Shown here one piece after another: positions 19,741-29,189 of a DNA stretch of 64,000 bases (the stretch's first letter is position 1; the number at the start of each line of letters is the position of its first letter). The stretch is from BD2-11 sp965221785 (lineage in GTDB: Bacteria; Gemmatimonadota; Gemmatimonadetes; Longimicrobiales; Gaopeijiaceae), in the NCBI GenBank assembly GCA_965221785.1, contig CBDCSR010000003.1, positions 496,001 through 560,000 of the forward strand, given 5' to 3'. The notes under the pieces were generated by a model. It ran no database searches, was not told the DNA's origin, and worked only from the letters and a program-made list of their open reading frames with translations. The translations under genes were made by a program, and so were the position numbers.

Positions 19741-20984
19741 GACCCATGCTGCAATTGCGGTTCGGCCCGCGGGCATTCGTCGCCTGCTCCACCGTGCTCG
19801 CGGGCGCCGCCTGTGCCGCCGACGGGCCGTCGAGATCCTCGCCGACCCTCGTCGTTGACAGCGCCGGGGTCGAGATCGTCACCAGTGATGCGCTGGGCTC
19901 GGACAGACGGTGCGTGCTGGCCGACCGACCGACCCTGTCCGTGGGCACCGCCGAGGGCGACGAGGCATCCATGCTCTTTTTCGTCCGGGGAGCAAACCGG
20001 CTCTCCGACGGGAGTCTGGCCGTCCTCAACAACGGCTCCGGAGAGATCCGGGTCTTCAGCCGCGCGGGGACGCACCTGCGCTCCATGGGAGGCCACGGGG
20101 ACGGCCCGGGCGAGTTTCGCATCGGCCGCTTCATCTGGGTACTCCCGGGCGACACGCTGTGGGTCGGCGACTACCGCCCATGGCGCTACCACATCTACTC
20201 CGCTCGCGGAGCTTTCGTCCGGACCGTAGACCTCGATCCTCCCTACCTGAACGCTTCGCGGGGCGGCGGAGTCCTCGCCAACGGCGTCTCGGTGAATGTG
20301 GACCGTCCCTTTTTTCGGCCGACTAACGATTTCCGGCAGCCCGAGCCCTGGTCTGTCGAGGCGCATGACGCCGACGGCACGTTGATACGCGAACTCGCCA
20401 GACTGGATGGCGTGCGACTGGGCACGTGGGAGGGAGCCGGCGCACGAATGTCCACGCTCTTCGACCCGGTTCCGTCCATCGCCGCCGCCGGTGCGACGAT
20501 CGCCATCGCCACGGCGCGGGAGCCCGAAGTCCGGATCCTGGATGGGGAATTCAGGCTGCGCCGCATCGTTCGCTGGTCGGATCCGGACCGGGAAGTGACC
20601 GCCGCCCACATACAGGCGTATCGAGATGCCCTGGTGGAAAGACGCGGCGGACGCGGCAGTGGGAACTGGAGCGCCGCCGACGAGTCTCTGGTGAGCGACA
20701 GGCGCCCCGCGGCCGACCTGTTCCCCACCACGGCAGGGCTCATGCTTGGCCGCGATGGTCGGCTTTGGGTCAGGCGGTACGGGAGGCCCGGCGACCAGGT
20801 CCGCTGGATGGCATTCCGCTCCGGCGGCGAGTTCCAGTGCCACCTCACTCTGGACGTCTCGCTGACCGTCTACGAGTTCGGTGCCGATTATCTGCTCGCC
20901 GTCCACAGCGATGAACTCAGAGTCGAGCGGGTCGTGGAGTATGAACTGCACCCTTCGTCCGCGGCGATGGTCTCGCAGCCGTGA
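19737..20984 (+). CDS. Exported 6-bladed beta-propeller protein (1 of 3 in window)
   Basis: A signal peptide (about residues 1-28, with cysteine at A-G-A-A-C that is a poor lipobox) is followed by V-D-S-A-G-V-E-I-V, the usual entry of this family, and by propeller blades: L-S-D-G-S-L-A-V-L-N, V-F-S-R-A-G-T-H-L-R-S-M-G, and the hallmark G-G-H-G-D-G-P-G-E-F-R. The family is an NHL/SMP-30-like propeller without known enzyme activity, highly multiplied in Gemmatimonadota and Bacteroidota. It is coupled to the acyltransferase gene. Confidence 0.82.
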   Translation: MRPMLQLRFGPRAFVACSTVLAGAACAADGPSRSSPTLVVDSAGVEIVTSDALGSDRRCVLADRPTLSVGTAEGDEASMLFFVRGANRLSDGSLAVLNNGSGEIRVFSRAGTHLRSMGGHGDGPGEFRIGRFIWVLPGDTLWVGDYRPWRYHIYSARGAFVRTVDLDPPYLNASRGGGVLANGVSVNVDRPFFRPTNDFRQPEPWSVEAHDADGTLIRELARLDGVRLGTWEGAGARMSTLFDPVPSIAAAGATIAIATAREPEVRILDGEFRLRRIVRWSDPDREVTAAHIQAYRDALVERRGGRGSGNWSAADESLVSDRRPAADLFPTTAGLMLGRDGRLWVRRYGRPGDQVRWMAFRSGGEFQCHLTLDVSLTVYEFGADYLLAVHSDELRVERVVEYELHPSSAAMVSQP

Positions 20985-21117
20985 CGGCGCGTTCCCGTGT
21001 GATCGCCTGCGAATAGCCACCTACGCGCGCGTTGCGTCCGTTGCATGCCCGTCGCATTATGACAGACTGGTATCCCGTTTCGTCAGGCACGCATCAGGAG
21101 TCGAGGGAGTCCGCGCG

Positions 21118-24100
21118 ATGAGGCCAGTCTTCAGCCTCGGCTTTCCCATGTTCTTCGGCGCGTTGCTGTTCGCGCTGCTGCTCCCCGGGACCGCCTCCGC
21201 GCAGTCGCCCGAAGAGTTCTTCGAGAACCGCGTGCGTCCGGTGCTGGCCGAGAGCTGCATGGATTGTCACGGCCGGTTGCGCCGCGGGAATCTGCGCCTC
21301 AACTCGCGCGATGCGATGCTGCGCGGGGGCGACTCCGGTCCCGCGATCGTCCCCGGGGATCCCGACGGGAGCCTGCTCATCCGGACGGTGCGCCACGAGA
21401 TCGACGGGCAGGAGATGCCTCGCGACGAGGACCCGCTCACGCCGCAGCAGATCGAGGGGCTCATCGAGTGGATTCGCATGGATGCGCCCTGGCCCGAAGT
21501 GGCTGAGGGCGCGGAGGGAGCCGCGGGGACAGTCCTCGCCCTCGCCGACGAGGGCCTCTCGCCCGGCGGTCGCCTCTTCGTCGACAGGGTGCGTCCCGTC
21601 CTCGAGCGCAGCTGCTTCTCGTGCCACACCGACGACGAACGCAGCGGCCTGCGGCTCGATTCCCGCGAGCGGATGCTCCAGGGAGGCAGCCGGGGTCCCG
21701 CGATCATCCCCGGCAACCCCGAGCAGAGCCTCATCATCGCCGCGCTCCGGCATGTGGACGAGGACCTGCAGATGCCGCGCAACGCGGATCAGCTGCCGGA
21801 ATCCGAGATCCAGGGTTTCATCGACTGGATTCAGGCCGGGGCGGAGTGGGCGGAGATCACCGCGCCGCTCGCGATCCCCAGGCGCGGAGTCACCGCCGCC
21901 GAGCGCGACTTCTGGTCGTTCCGGCCGCTGGCCGATCCCGCCATCCCGGAGCCCGAACGCTCCGACCGGGTCCGCAACGACATCGACCGCTTCGTGCTCG
22001 CGAAGATCGAAGAGCAGGGGCTCGAACCGCTGGGGACCGCCGATCCCCGCCAGCTCATCCGGCGCGCCACCTTCGACCTGACCGGCCTGCCCCCGACCCC
22101 GGAGGAGGTCGAGGCCTTCGTCAGCGACAACTCGCCCGACGCCTTCGAGAAGGTTGTCGAACGGCTCCTGGCCTCCCCCCACTACGGCGAGCGCTGGGGG
22201 CGGCACTGGCTGGACGTGGCCCGCTTCGGCGAGGACGACACCCGCGGGCTCGCGCCGGGCGGTTCGGGACGCGAGCGCTATCCCAACGCCTACATCCAGC
22301 GCGACTGGGTGGTCGAGGCATTCAACCGCGACATGCCCTACGACCTCTTCGTCAAGGCGCAGATCGCCGGGGACCTGCTGGAGGAGGCCGAACGCGAGCG
22401 CGCCATCGCCGCGCTGGGCTTTCTCGGGGGCGGCCCCTGGTACTACGACATCGCCGATCCGCCGGTCGCGCGCGCTGACGAGCGCCACGACCGGGTCGAC
22501 GTGACCACGCGCGGGTTCCTGGGCCTCACGGTCGGCTGCGCCCGCTGCCACGACCACAAGTACGATCCCATCGGCACGCACGACTACTATGCCCTCGCCG
22601 GCGTCTTCAACAACGCCGACTATCACGAATATCCGATTGCGGAAGCGGACGAAGCGGAGGCCTACGAGAAGGAAAAGGAGTTCATAGACGGCCTGAAGAA
22701 GAGTCTCAACGAGTACCTGAGCACCGAGGGCGACCAGTTGACGCGCGTGCTCTCGCTCCAGGTGTCCCGCTACATGATGGCCGCGTGGCAGGTGACCGGC
22801 AGGCCGCAGCTTCCGCCCGAACAGGCCGCTTCGCAGGCCAAGGTCGACCTCGAGACGCTGCAGCGCTGGATCCGCTTCCTGGGCAAGGAGCCGAGGCACT
22901 ATCCGTATCTCATCGACTGGCAGGAGATGGTCGCGCGCGGCGACGCCGAGGAGGACGAGGCCCAGGAGCTGGCCGACGCCTTCCAGCGCCTGGTGCTCGA
23001 GGTGGTCGCCGAGCAGGAGAAGCTCGAGGAGCGCAACCGGCGCATCATCGCCAAGGGGATGCCGCTGGAGGAGGTGAAATCGACGCCGATGCCCAACGGC
23101 TTCGAGAGCTTCTTCGACCAGCACCAGCTCGAGCTCGAAACCATGGAGCGGGAGCGCTTCAACCTCTACTCGGACATCTTCCGCAGCGACCTCGACAACC
23201 AGCTGGACACCTTCTTCCCGGCACCGGGACTGTTCCGGTTCCGCGGATGGGGGCTGGAACGGCAACTCGGGCGCGTGGCGATGGATCACATCTCGGCCAT
23301 GCGCGAGCGCATCGAGGAACTGGAGGAGGAGCTCCCCGATCTGCCCTTCGCGATGGGCGTGGCCGACAGGGAGCCCGAAGACCTGACCGACATCGCGCTC
23401 CACATCCGCGGCAGCCCCACGAACCTCGGCGAGGCGGTGCCGCGCGGCTTCCTGACCGTGCTGGACGAGGAGGGCGTCGAGCCCTACACCGAGGGAAGCG
23501 GCCGGCTGCAGCTCGCCGAGGCCATCGCCGGGCACCCGATCACCGCGCGCGTGATCGTGAACCGCGTCTGGCGCTGGCACATGGGCACGGGCATCGTCGA
23601 CACCCCCAGCAACTTCGGCATGATGGGCGAGCGGCCCACGAATTCCGAGCTGCTCGAGTACCTGGCGTCGCGCTTCGTCGAAAGCGGCATGTCGATCAAG
23701 CAGTTGCACCGCGACATCATGCTTTCGGCGACCTATCAGCTGGCGAGCGGTCGGCATGCGGGCAACGAGCGGATCGACGGAGCCAACCGTTACTACTGGC
23801 GCGCGGACCGGCGCCGACTCGATGCCGAGAGCATCCGCGACGCGATCCTCTCCGTGTCCGGGGATCTGGACGCAACCGTGGGCGGGCCCTCGAAGAGCCT
23901 GCGCGACGAGGAGAACAATCGCCGCACCATCTACGGCGAAGTGAGCCGCTTCCAGGTCGACGAGTTCCTGCAGACCTTCGACTTCCCCAACCCGAGCCTC
24001 TCCGCGGAGCGCCGCTACACCACCAACGTCCCCGGCCAGAGCCTCTACTTCATGAACAGCGCGTTCGTCAGGAGGCAGGCGGAGCTGTTCGTGAAGCGGC

Positions 24101-24624
24101 TGCTGGAGGAGACGGCTGACGCCGAGCTGGTTGCGGAGGATGCGGAGGAAGGGAACGGGCGTTCGGGCAATGGCAGCAACGGAAACGGCGCCAACGCCGC
24201 GGCGGGGCACGCCTCCGGGAGCAACGGAGAGACGCCGCCGGGGGCCCAAATGAACGCAGCAAACAGTTCGGATGAACCGGGCGGCCCCGTCTTCCGCGAT
24301 CGCGAGATGATCGAAGCCGCCTATCCGCTGCTCTACTCCCGGGATGTCACCGAGCCCGAAATCGCGGCCGGCCTCGAATTCCTGGAAGAGCGCCGGGCCG
24401 CGTTCCTGGCGGAAGAGCTGGCGAAGCTCGAAGATGAATCCGGTGCCGAAGCCGAAGCAGACGCATCGGAGGCGGATGCGGGAGCTGCGGAGGATGACGC
24501 AGATGACGCCGACGCCTCGGCCGACGCCGAACCCGACACCCCCGAGCACCGAGCCTCCATGCAGGCATGGATCCAGTACGCGCGAGCGCTGTTCAGCGTT
24601 GCCGAATTCAGGTTTGTGGACTGA
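21118..24624 (+). CDS. PSD1/planctomycete-cytochrome protein (PSCyt1 x2, DUF1549, DUF1553)
   Basis: The start ATG at 21118 has GAGGGAG upstream and a signal peptide (M-R-P-V-F-S-L-G-F-P-M-F-F-G ... A-S-A-Q). Two planctomycete cytochrome-c-like heme motifs, C-M-D-C-H (about residue 45) and C-F-S-C-H (about 170), are followed by DUF1549 with Y-G-E-R-W-G-R-H-W-L-D-V-A-R and another C-A-R-C-H-D-H-K, then DUF1553 with R-V-I-V-N-R-V-W-R-W-H and Y-T-T-N-V-P-G-Q-S-L-Y. Low-complexity Gly/Asn and Asp/Ala tracts (about residues 1015-1140) interrupt the C-terminal part. The family is periplasmic, heme-binding and nearly always paired with DUF1501, as here. The substrate is unknown; a role in polymer or sulfated-glycan catabolism is often supposed. 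Confidence 0.9.
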   Translation: MRPVFSLGFPMFFGALLFALLLPGTASAQSPEEFFENRVRPVLAESCMDCHGRLRRGNLRLNSRDAMLRGGDSGPAIVPGDPDGSLLIRTVRHEIDGQEMPRDEDPLTPQQIEGLIEWIRMDAPWPEVAEGAEGAAGTVLALADEGLSPGGRLFVDRVRPVLERSCFSCHTDDERSGLRLDSRERMLQGGSRGPAIIPGNPEQSLIIAALRHVDEDLQMPRNADQLPESEIQGFIDWIQAGAEWAEITAPLAIPRRGVTAAERDFWSFRPLADPAIPEPERSDRVRNDIDRFVLAKIEEQGLEPLGTADPRQLIRRATFDLTGLPPTPEEVEAFVSDNSPDAFEKVVERLLASPHYGERWGRHWLDVARFGEDDTRGLAPGGSGRERYPNAYIQRDWVVEAFNRDMPYDLFVKAQIAGDLLEEAERERAIAALGFLGGGPWYYDIADPPVARADERHDRVDVTTRGFLGLTVGCARCHDHKYDPIGTHDYYALAGVFNNADYHEYPIAEADEAEAYEKEKEFIDGLKKSLNEYLSTEGDQLTRVLSLQVSRYMMAAWQVTGRPQLPPEQAASQAKVDLETLQRWIRFLGKEPRHYPYLIDWQEMVARGDAEEDEAQELADAFQRLVLEVVAEQEKLEERNRRIIAKGMPLEEVKSTPMPNGFESFFDQHQLELETMERERFNLYSDIFRSDLDNQLDTFFPAPGLFRFRGWGLERQLGRVAMDHISAMRERIEELEEELPDLPFAMGVADREPEDLTDIALHIRGSPTNLGEAVPRGFLTVLDEEGVEPYTEGSGRLQLAEAIAGHPITARVIVNRVWRWHMGTGIVDTPSNFGMMGERPTNSELLEYLASRFVESGMSIKQLHRDIMLSATYQLASGRHAGNERIDGANRYYWRADRRRLDAESIRDAILSVSGDLDATVGGPSKSLRDEENNRRTIYGEVSRFQVDEFLQTFDFPNPSLSAERRYTTNVPGQSLYFMNSAFVRRQAELFVKRLLEETADAELVAEDAEEGNGRSGNGSNGNGANAAAGHASGSNGETPPGAQMNAANSSDEPGGPVFRDREMIEAAYPLLYSRDVTEPEIAAGLEFLEERRAAFLAEELAKLEDESGAEAEADASEADAGAAEDDADDADASADAEPDTPEHRASMQAWIQYARALFSVAEFRFVD

Positions 24625-26102
24625 TGTCTGATCACGATCATCACGGCTGCGGCATGATCCACGGGGAGCCGCGCACCCGGCGCGAGGCCCTGAAGACCAT
24701 GGGCGCGGGCTTCGGCATGATGGCGTTCGCGAGCCTCGTGGGGACGTCGATGCTCGAGGCCTCGAACGGGCTCGTTTCGTCGATGGGCACGCCGCTGCCC
24801 AGGCCCGACTTCGAGCCGCGCGCGAAGAACGTCATCTTCCTGTTCATGAACGGGGGCGTCTCGCAGGTCGACACCTTCGATCCCAAGCCGATGCTCGAGA
24901 AGTATCACGGGCAGCCGCTGCCGACCGGCGAGATCAAGACCGAACGGCGCACCGGCGCGCTCATGAAGTCGCCCTTCAGCTTCAAGCGCTACGGGGAATC
25001 GGGCATCGCCGTGAGCGAGCTTTTCCCGCACGTGGGCGAGTGCGCGGACGACATCTGCGTGATCCGCTCGATGCACACCGAGATCCCGAATCACGAGCCC
25101 TCGCTGCTCATGATAAACACGGGGCACATCCAGCCGGGCCGGCCCTCGCTGGGATCGTGGCTCACGTACGGGCTCGGGACCGAGAACCGCAACCTGCCCG
25201 GATTCGTGGTGCTCTGCCCCGACCAGCCCACGGTGGTAGGCCCGCCTCTGTGGAGCAACGCCTTCCTGCCGCCCATCCACCAGGGCACCTACATTTCCGA
25301 CAAGGTGCCGAGGATCGAGGACGACTTCGACCCGGAGCGCCTGATCCCCAACATCCGTGGCGAGGAGAGGAACGGGGACGGCCAGCGCCGCGAGGTGGAC
25401 CTGATCGAGAAGCTGAACCGGCTGCACATGCAGCGCCTGGAGGAGGAGGATCCGCAGATCGAGGGCGCGATCCAGGTGATGGAGACCGCCTACCGCATGC
25501 AGACCGAGGCCCCGGACGTGTTCGACATCCGCGGCGAAAGCGAGGCGACCCAGAAACTGTACGGCCCCGGAAGCACCGCGCGCGGCTGCCTGATGGCGGT
25601 GCGGCTGATCGAGCGCGGCGTGCGTATCGTGCAGGTCTACTACGCCAAGGGCGATCCCTGGGATGCCCACACCGACATCTTCCAGCACCGCAAGAACGCG
25701 AAGGACTCCGACCAGCCCTTCGCCGCCGTGATCAGGGACCTCAAGTCACGGGGCCTCTTCGACGAGACCCTCGTGGTGTGCGGCACCGAGTTCGGGCGCA
25801 CGCCCGTGCTCGAGACGGGGGGCGGGGGCGCCGGCGGCCGCGTGGTCAACGGCCGCGACCACAACCCGTTCGGCTTCAGCATCTGGCTGGCCGGCGGCGG
25901 CATCAAGGGCGGCATGACCTACGGCGCCACCGACGATTTCGGCTTCAAGGCCGTGGAAAACCCGGTCCACATCCACGACCTGCACGCGACCATCCTCTAC
26001 CTGATGGGCATCGACCACGAGAAGCTGACCTACAACTACAGTGGTCGTGATTTCCGGCTGACGGATGTGGCGGGCGAAGTGATTCACGACATCATCGCGT
26101 GA
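24624..26102 (+). CDS. DUF1501 family protein with Tat signal
   Basis: The start ATG overlaps the stop of the cytochrome gene (TGATG), so the two are translationally coupled. A twin-arginine-type signal (R-T-R-R-E-A-L-K-T-M-G-A-G-F-G) is followed by N-V-I-F-L-F-M-N-G-G-V-S-Q-V-D-T-F-D-P-K, typical of DUF1501, an alkaline-phosphatase/sulfatase-like fold. Later motifs are H-T-E-I-P-N-H-E-P, V-V-C-G-T-E-F-G-R-T-P, and G-R-D-H-N-P-F-G-F-S. Length (492 aa) is normal. Export through Tat suggests a cofactor-bound or prefolded periplasmic enzyme working with the PSD1 cytochrome; the reaction is not known. Confidence 0.9.
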   Translation: MSDHDHHGCGMIHGEPRTRREALKTMGAGFGMMAFASLVGTSMLEASNGLVSSMGTPLPRPDFEPRAKNVIFLFMNGGVSQVDTFDPKPMLEKYHGQPLPTGEIKTERRTGALMKSPFSFKRYGESGIAVSELFPHVGECADDICVIRSMHTEIPNHEPSLLMINTGHIQPGRPSLGSWLTYGLGTENRNLPGFVVLCPDQPTVVGPPLWSNAFLPPIHQGTYISDKVPRIEDDFDPERLIPNIRGEERNGDGQRREVDLIEKLNRLHMQRLEEEDPQIEGAIQVMETAYRMQTEAPDVFDIRGESEATQKLYGPGSTARGCLMAVRLIERGVRIVQVYYAKGDPWDAHTDIFQHRKNAKDSDQPFAAVIRDLKSRGLFDETLVVCGTEFGRTPVLETGGGGAGGRVVNGRDHNPFGFSIWLAGGGIKGGMTYGATDDFGFKAVENPVHIHDLHATILYLMGIDHEKLTYNYSGRDFRLTDVAGEVIHDIIA

Positions 26103-26118
26103 ACCGGGAGCCCATCGG

Positions 26119-26511
26119 GTGACCAGGAACTTCCTGCTGGCGACGGTCGCGGGCGCGGTCACGCTCTTCGTGGTCGGCGGCGTCTTCTACGGGTTCCTGG
26201 AAGACTTCTTCGCCAACGAGGTCTCGAGGGCGATCCCCGTCTGGTGGGCGCTGGGCCTGGGCGAACTCCTCTATGCCGCGGTCCTCACCCTCGTCCTGAG
26301 CTGGAGGGGTGTCGTCAGTGGGTGGGAGGGTTTCCAGGCCGGGGCCGTGTTCGGGGCTCTGCTGGGCCTGGGCACGGCGCTGATGGGCTACGCCACCATG
26401 GACGACGTGCAGACGCTCGCCACGGTCGGCGGGCACACCCTGATCGGGGTTGTGAACAACGGGACGGCCGGGGCCCTGATTGCGGTGGTGCTGAACAGGG
26501 GTGGGGGCTGA
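26119..26511 (+). CDS. Small four-helix membrane protein, unknown function
   Basis: 130 residues with four hydrophobic segments: about 5-27, 41-63, 73-92 and 105-126. A conserved-looking P-V-W-W-A-L-G-L-G-E-L sits before helix 2 and N-N-G-T-A-G-A-L before helix 4. It resembles small DUF1761-like membrane proteins, but I cannot assign a family. The start is GTG at 26119, 16 bp after the DUF1501 stop, so it likely belongs to the same operon. Confidence 0.65.
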   Translation: MTRNFLLATVAGAVTLFVVGGVFYGFLEDFFANEVSRAIPVWWALGLGELLYAAVLTLVLSWRGVVSGWEGFQAGAVFGALLGLGTALMGYATMDDVQTLATVGGHTLIGVVNNGTAGALIAVVLNRGGG

Positions 26512-26560
26512 GGCTGATCCCCTGGAACGTCGCCCCCCGCCTGCCGGCCGCCCGAACGGG

Positions 26561-27187
26561 CTATCCGGCAAACGGGATGCGGACGGATCCGACGAGGGAG
26601 ATGGTGCGGTTGCGGCCGTCCGGCGCGTTGTTGCCGGCGAAGATCTCGGTCAGACCCTCGGTGAACAGCAGCGTGACGCCGAGGAGGCCGACGTTGTAGC
26701 CCGCCCCGGCGGTGATCCCGACATCGGTGTTCGTATCGATTCCCATGTCGTCGCAGCTCTGCTCGCTCGACATGTCGATCCCTTCGACCGAAACGTCGAT
26801 GGCCACGTTGCATCGCCTGTCGCGTCCCACGGTCGCGCCGGCGAGGACGTGAAAGTCGCCGCCGATCTCGAGCAAACCACGCAGCACGAGATAGTCGATC
26901 TCGATATTCAACTGACCAGCCGCGCCGCCCTCGCTGACCTCCGCCCCGGCGCCCTTCTCGATGTAGCCGGCCTCCACCCGCAGGCCGATCATGTCGATCA
27001 CCCGCAGGGAGACTCCTCCCGAGAGATTCCGTCCGATGCGGCTCTCCGTGGCTTCCTCATCCGTCGCGAGGCCCATGGTCGCGCCGGCTCCCAGGATCAG
27101 ATCGGTGGTTCTCTCCTGCGCCTGGATGTCGGCGCCGGGGATCGCCAGCAGGAATACGCAGAGAACGAGGGCGAGCGACTGTCTCAT
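26561..27187 (-). CDS. Outer-membrane beta-barrel protein, last gene of the BlaI cluster
   Basis: A signal peptide ends at about D-I-Q-A-Q. The mature protein (about 185 aa) alternates hydrophobic and polar residues in about eight strands (L-I-L-G-A-G-A-T-M-G-L, V-S-L-R-V-I-D-M-I-G-L-R-V-E-A-G-Y) and ends I-S-L-V-G-S-V-R-I-P-F-A-G, as in small OmpA/PorT-like barrels. Two Cys (R-C-N-V, S-C-D-D) may form a disulfide. It sits 11 bp downstream of the lipoprotein gene and is probably in the same transcript as the M56/BlaI genes. Confidence 0.7.
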   Translation of the reverse strand: MRQSLALVLCVFLLAIPGADIQAQERTTDLILGAGATMGLATDEEATESRIGRNLSGGVSLRVIDMIGLRVEAGYIEKGAGAEVSEGGAAGQLNIEIDYLVLRGLLEIGGDFHVLAGATVGRDRRCNVAIDVSVEGIDMSSEQSCDDMGIDTNTDVGITAGAGYNVGLLGVTLLFTEGLTEIFAGNNAPDGRNRTISLVGSVRIPFAG

Positions 27188-27198
27188 GGTGGAACTCC

Positions 27199-27585
27199 TT
27201 ACCCTCCCGATGAACCGATCTCGACATGCACGGCGTACCAGTCGAAGTTCTGACCGGACGCGTCCAGCGTGACAGACTGCTTCGCCCCCGCCGCAAGGTC
27301 AACCCTGGGCGTCGGGCCGAGCTCGGTTCCGTTGGAGAGGTGAATCTCGACGCGCACGGCGGTGACGGTCGCGCTGGTCGTGTTGGTTACGGTGCCGTTG
27401 AACTGCCGGCTTGATGGATTGTAGCTGATGACCAGGTCGACGCCGCGGCGGGTATCGGTGGCGGTCTGGTCCGTATTCCAGCGCGTGCCCGACTCGCCCG
27501 GTTCGGTGGAGATGTCTCTGCAGGCGGCCACCACAATGGCCAGAAGAGCCAGGATCGCGGCACGGTATGCTGTATGTCTAGTCAT
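27199..27585 (-). CDS. FxLYD-like lipoprotein
   Basis: The ATG at 27585 has AGGAGAG upstream and begins a lipoprotein signal (M-T-R-H-T-A-Y-R-A-A-I-L-A-L-L-A-I-V-V-A-A-C). The open frame continues upstream only inside the M56 gene. The mature part is a single beta-sandwich of the FxLYD type: S-R-Q-F-N-G-T-V-T-N-T-T, V-R-V-E-I-H-L-S-N-G-T-E-L-G-P-T-P-R-V-D-L-A-A-G. The same core occurs in the larger protein at 29236-30117, so the cluster carries two paralogous domains. Its start lies inside the end of the M56 gene (8-bp overlap), showing an operon. Confidence 0.75.
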   Translation of the reverse strand: MTRHTAYRAAILALLAIVVAACRDISTEPGESGTRWNTDQTATDTRRGVDLVISYNPSSRQFNGTVTNTTSATVTAVRVEIHLSNGTELGPTPRVDLAAGAKQSVTLDASGQNFDWYAVHVEIGSSGG

Positions 27586-28768
27586 GATTCTCTCCTTCGT
27601 GGTTCTCATGCTGGTTGCTGTCGTTGTCGTGTTCGAGGTTCGTGGGAGAGCTGTGCTCCCGCGGCTGCGCGCGTTCCCGGAGCCGCTCGTGTTCCCCCGG
27701 TCGCGCACCCTCGACGGCCTGCTGGTCCTCATGGGGCGCTTCCGGTGCGGGCGCCACCGCCGGGGCGACCGCCGGGGCGAGGATGAGAAGGCCCACCGCG
27801 CTCATGCGCCGCCAGGGAGACGACGACGCCTGGGGTGAACCGTGTCCGGCCATCAGCCTCCGAACGCGCCGCTCGAGCTGTGAGCGACGCCTGCCGATGC
27901 ACGGAACCGGGGTGTGCCGGTCCCTCCGGACCACCCATCCGGCCACCTCGGCCAGGCAGCTCGCCATCGCGTAGCGGTCGTCGACCTGGCTGGCCGCCCA
28001 GTCGTCGCACAGCTCCTCGGCGGCGGATCGAATCTCGCGCGCCGCAAGCCGGATGAGCGGCTGGAAGAAGAAGACCGCCTGGAGGACGTTCAGGATGGCC
28101 AACCGGATCGGGTCGCCGCGCAGATGGTGCGCGACCTCGTGACCGAGAAGCGCACGGAGCTCTTCTTCGTCCAGTTCATGGAGCGCGCGCACGGGTACGC
28201 AGATCTCGCGGCCGGTCCCTGCACCCAGGGCAATGGCGGAGCCCAGGTTGCCGCTTTCCGTCAGACGGGGCACCGGAGCCAGCGACGCCCTGCGGCTGAG
28301 TGCGGCCAGCGCGCGCGAGGCCCGCGGGTCCGTGACCGGCTCACGCTCGCCGAGGCGGTGCCGCAGTCTCGCCAATCGGAGGAGGTAGAGGGCGAGCAAT
28401 CCCCCGGCGAACACGAGCCACAGGGTGCCCGCGGAGCCGGGCCAGCCCGGAGGGAGCGCGATCTCGGCGCTGTGGGCTTCTTCGCCCGACGGCGAGAACA
28501 CGGAAGCCACGCCGTCCCGGTGGCCGGGTTCGCCCTGGGAGTGGCGGTCCTCGCCGGCGATGACCGTGGGCACGGGAAGCCGCCACACCGCAGAATCCCA
28601 CGAGGTCACGGAGTGGACCGTCGGAGTGATCAGGCTGGCGGCGAGCGCCGTGTGCCAGATCGTTTCCCTCAACCGCGCATGCGCCCCGGGGAAGAGTCGC
28701 AGGCCCAGCCAGGCAGCGCCGCACCAGAGAGTGCTGTGGATGAGGAACGTAAGCAGCCACGCCGTCAT
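27578..28768 (-). CDS. M56 family (BlaR1/MecR1-like) membrane metallopeptidase
   Basis: An N-terminal membrane segment is followed by further hydrophobic helices and the zinc motif L-L-G-H-E-V-A-H-H with C-D-D-W downstream (A-A-E-E-L-C-D-D-W). No penicillin-binding sensor domain is present; the C-terminus is a His/Glu/Asn-rich tail (E-H-D-N-D-S-N-Q-H-E-N-H). BlaR1-type proteins sense a signal outside the cell and then cut or trigger cutting of the paired BlaI repressor. Its ATG overlaps the BlaI stop (ATGA). The signal here is unlikely to be a beta-lactam, because there is no sensor domain and no lactamase nearby. Confidence 0.9.
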   Translation of the reverse strand: MTAWLLTFLIHSTLWCGAAWLGLRLFPGAHARLRETIWHTALAASLITPTVHSVTSWDSAVWRLPVPTVIAGEDRHSQGEPGHRDGVASVFSPSGEEAHSAEIALPPGWPGSAGTLWLVFAGGLLALYLLRLARLRHRLGEREPVTDPRASRALAALSRRASLAPVPRLTESGNLGSAIALGAGTGREICVPVRALHELDEEELRALLGHEVAHHLRGDPIRLAILNVLQAVFFFQPLIRLAAREIRSAAEELCDDWAASQVDDRYAMASCLAEVAGWVVRRDRHTPVPCIGRRRSQLERRVRRLMAGHGSPQASSSPWRRMSAVGLLILAPAVAPAVAPAPEAPHEDQQAVEGARPGEHERLRERAQPREHSSPTNLEHDNDSNQHENHEGENHD

Positions 28769-29151
28769 TTCGATTCCCCCTTCCGCCTGCTGGACACCAT
28801 CGCCCTCAGATCCTCCAGGTCGTCCGGGTCGATCTCGCCGGATCGGACCAGGTGGTTGACCAGTGCCGTGCTGTCACCGGAGAACAACCGCGTCACCAGG
28901 TCGGCCACCATGCTCCTGCGGACGTCCGTCTCGGCGATCGCGGGCCGGTAGATGAACTGCCGTCCGTTCGTTCGGTGCTCCACGCACCCGTATTCCTCCA
29001 GCTTGCGCAGCATCGTCTTGATGGTCGTTACGGCGAGGCGCCGCTCTTCGAAGAGTGCCCGGTGAACCTCGATGGCCGGGGCCTCGCCACGCTCCCAGAG
29101 CACGCGCATGATGGCGAGTTGCAGGTCTCCCAGTTGCCGCTTCCGCTTCAT
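28765..29151 (-). CDS. BlaI/MecI/CopY family repressor
   Basis: A winged-helix repressor of 128 residues: L-G-D-L-Q-L-A-I-M-R-V-L-W-E-R-G, V-T-T-I-K-T-M-L-R-K-L-E-E-Y-G, then H-R-T-N-G-R-Q-F-I-Y-R-P and a dimerisation tail. It would bind dyads upstream of its own operon and be inactivated through the M56 protein. I chose ATG 29151 over GTG 29154 because GGAGAG is 6 nt upstream. A GATAAT -10 box (minus strand, 29181-29186) lies beside an ACTACT-GG-AGTAGT dyad. Confidence 0.92.
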   Translation of the reverse strand: MKRKRQLGDLQLAIMRVLWERGEAPAIEVHRALFEERRLAVTTIKTMLRKLEEYGCVEHRTNGRQFIYRPAIAETDVRRSMVADLVTRLFSGDSTALVNHLVRSGEIDPDDLEDLRAMVSSRRKGESK

Positions 29152-29189
29152 CACACGCTCTCCGATGTGGATCCGGGACGATTATCGAG

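Noticed and set aside
21094..24549. A 1,151-codon open frame on the minus strand
   Set aside because: It lies wholly antisense to the PSD1 cytochrome gene and its sequence has no family pattern; in GC-rich DNA the opposite strand often stays open.
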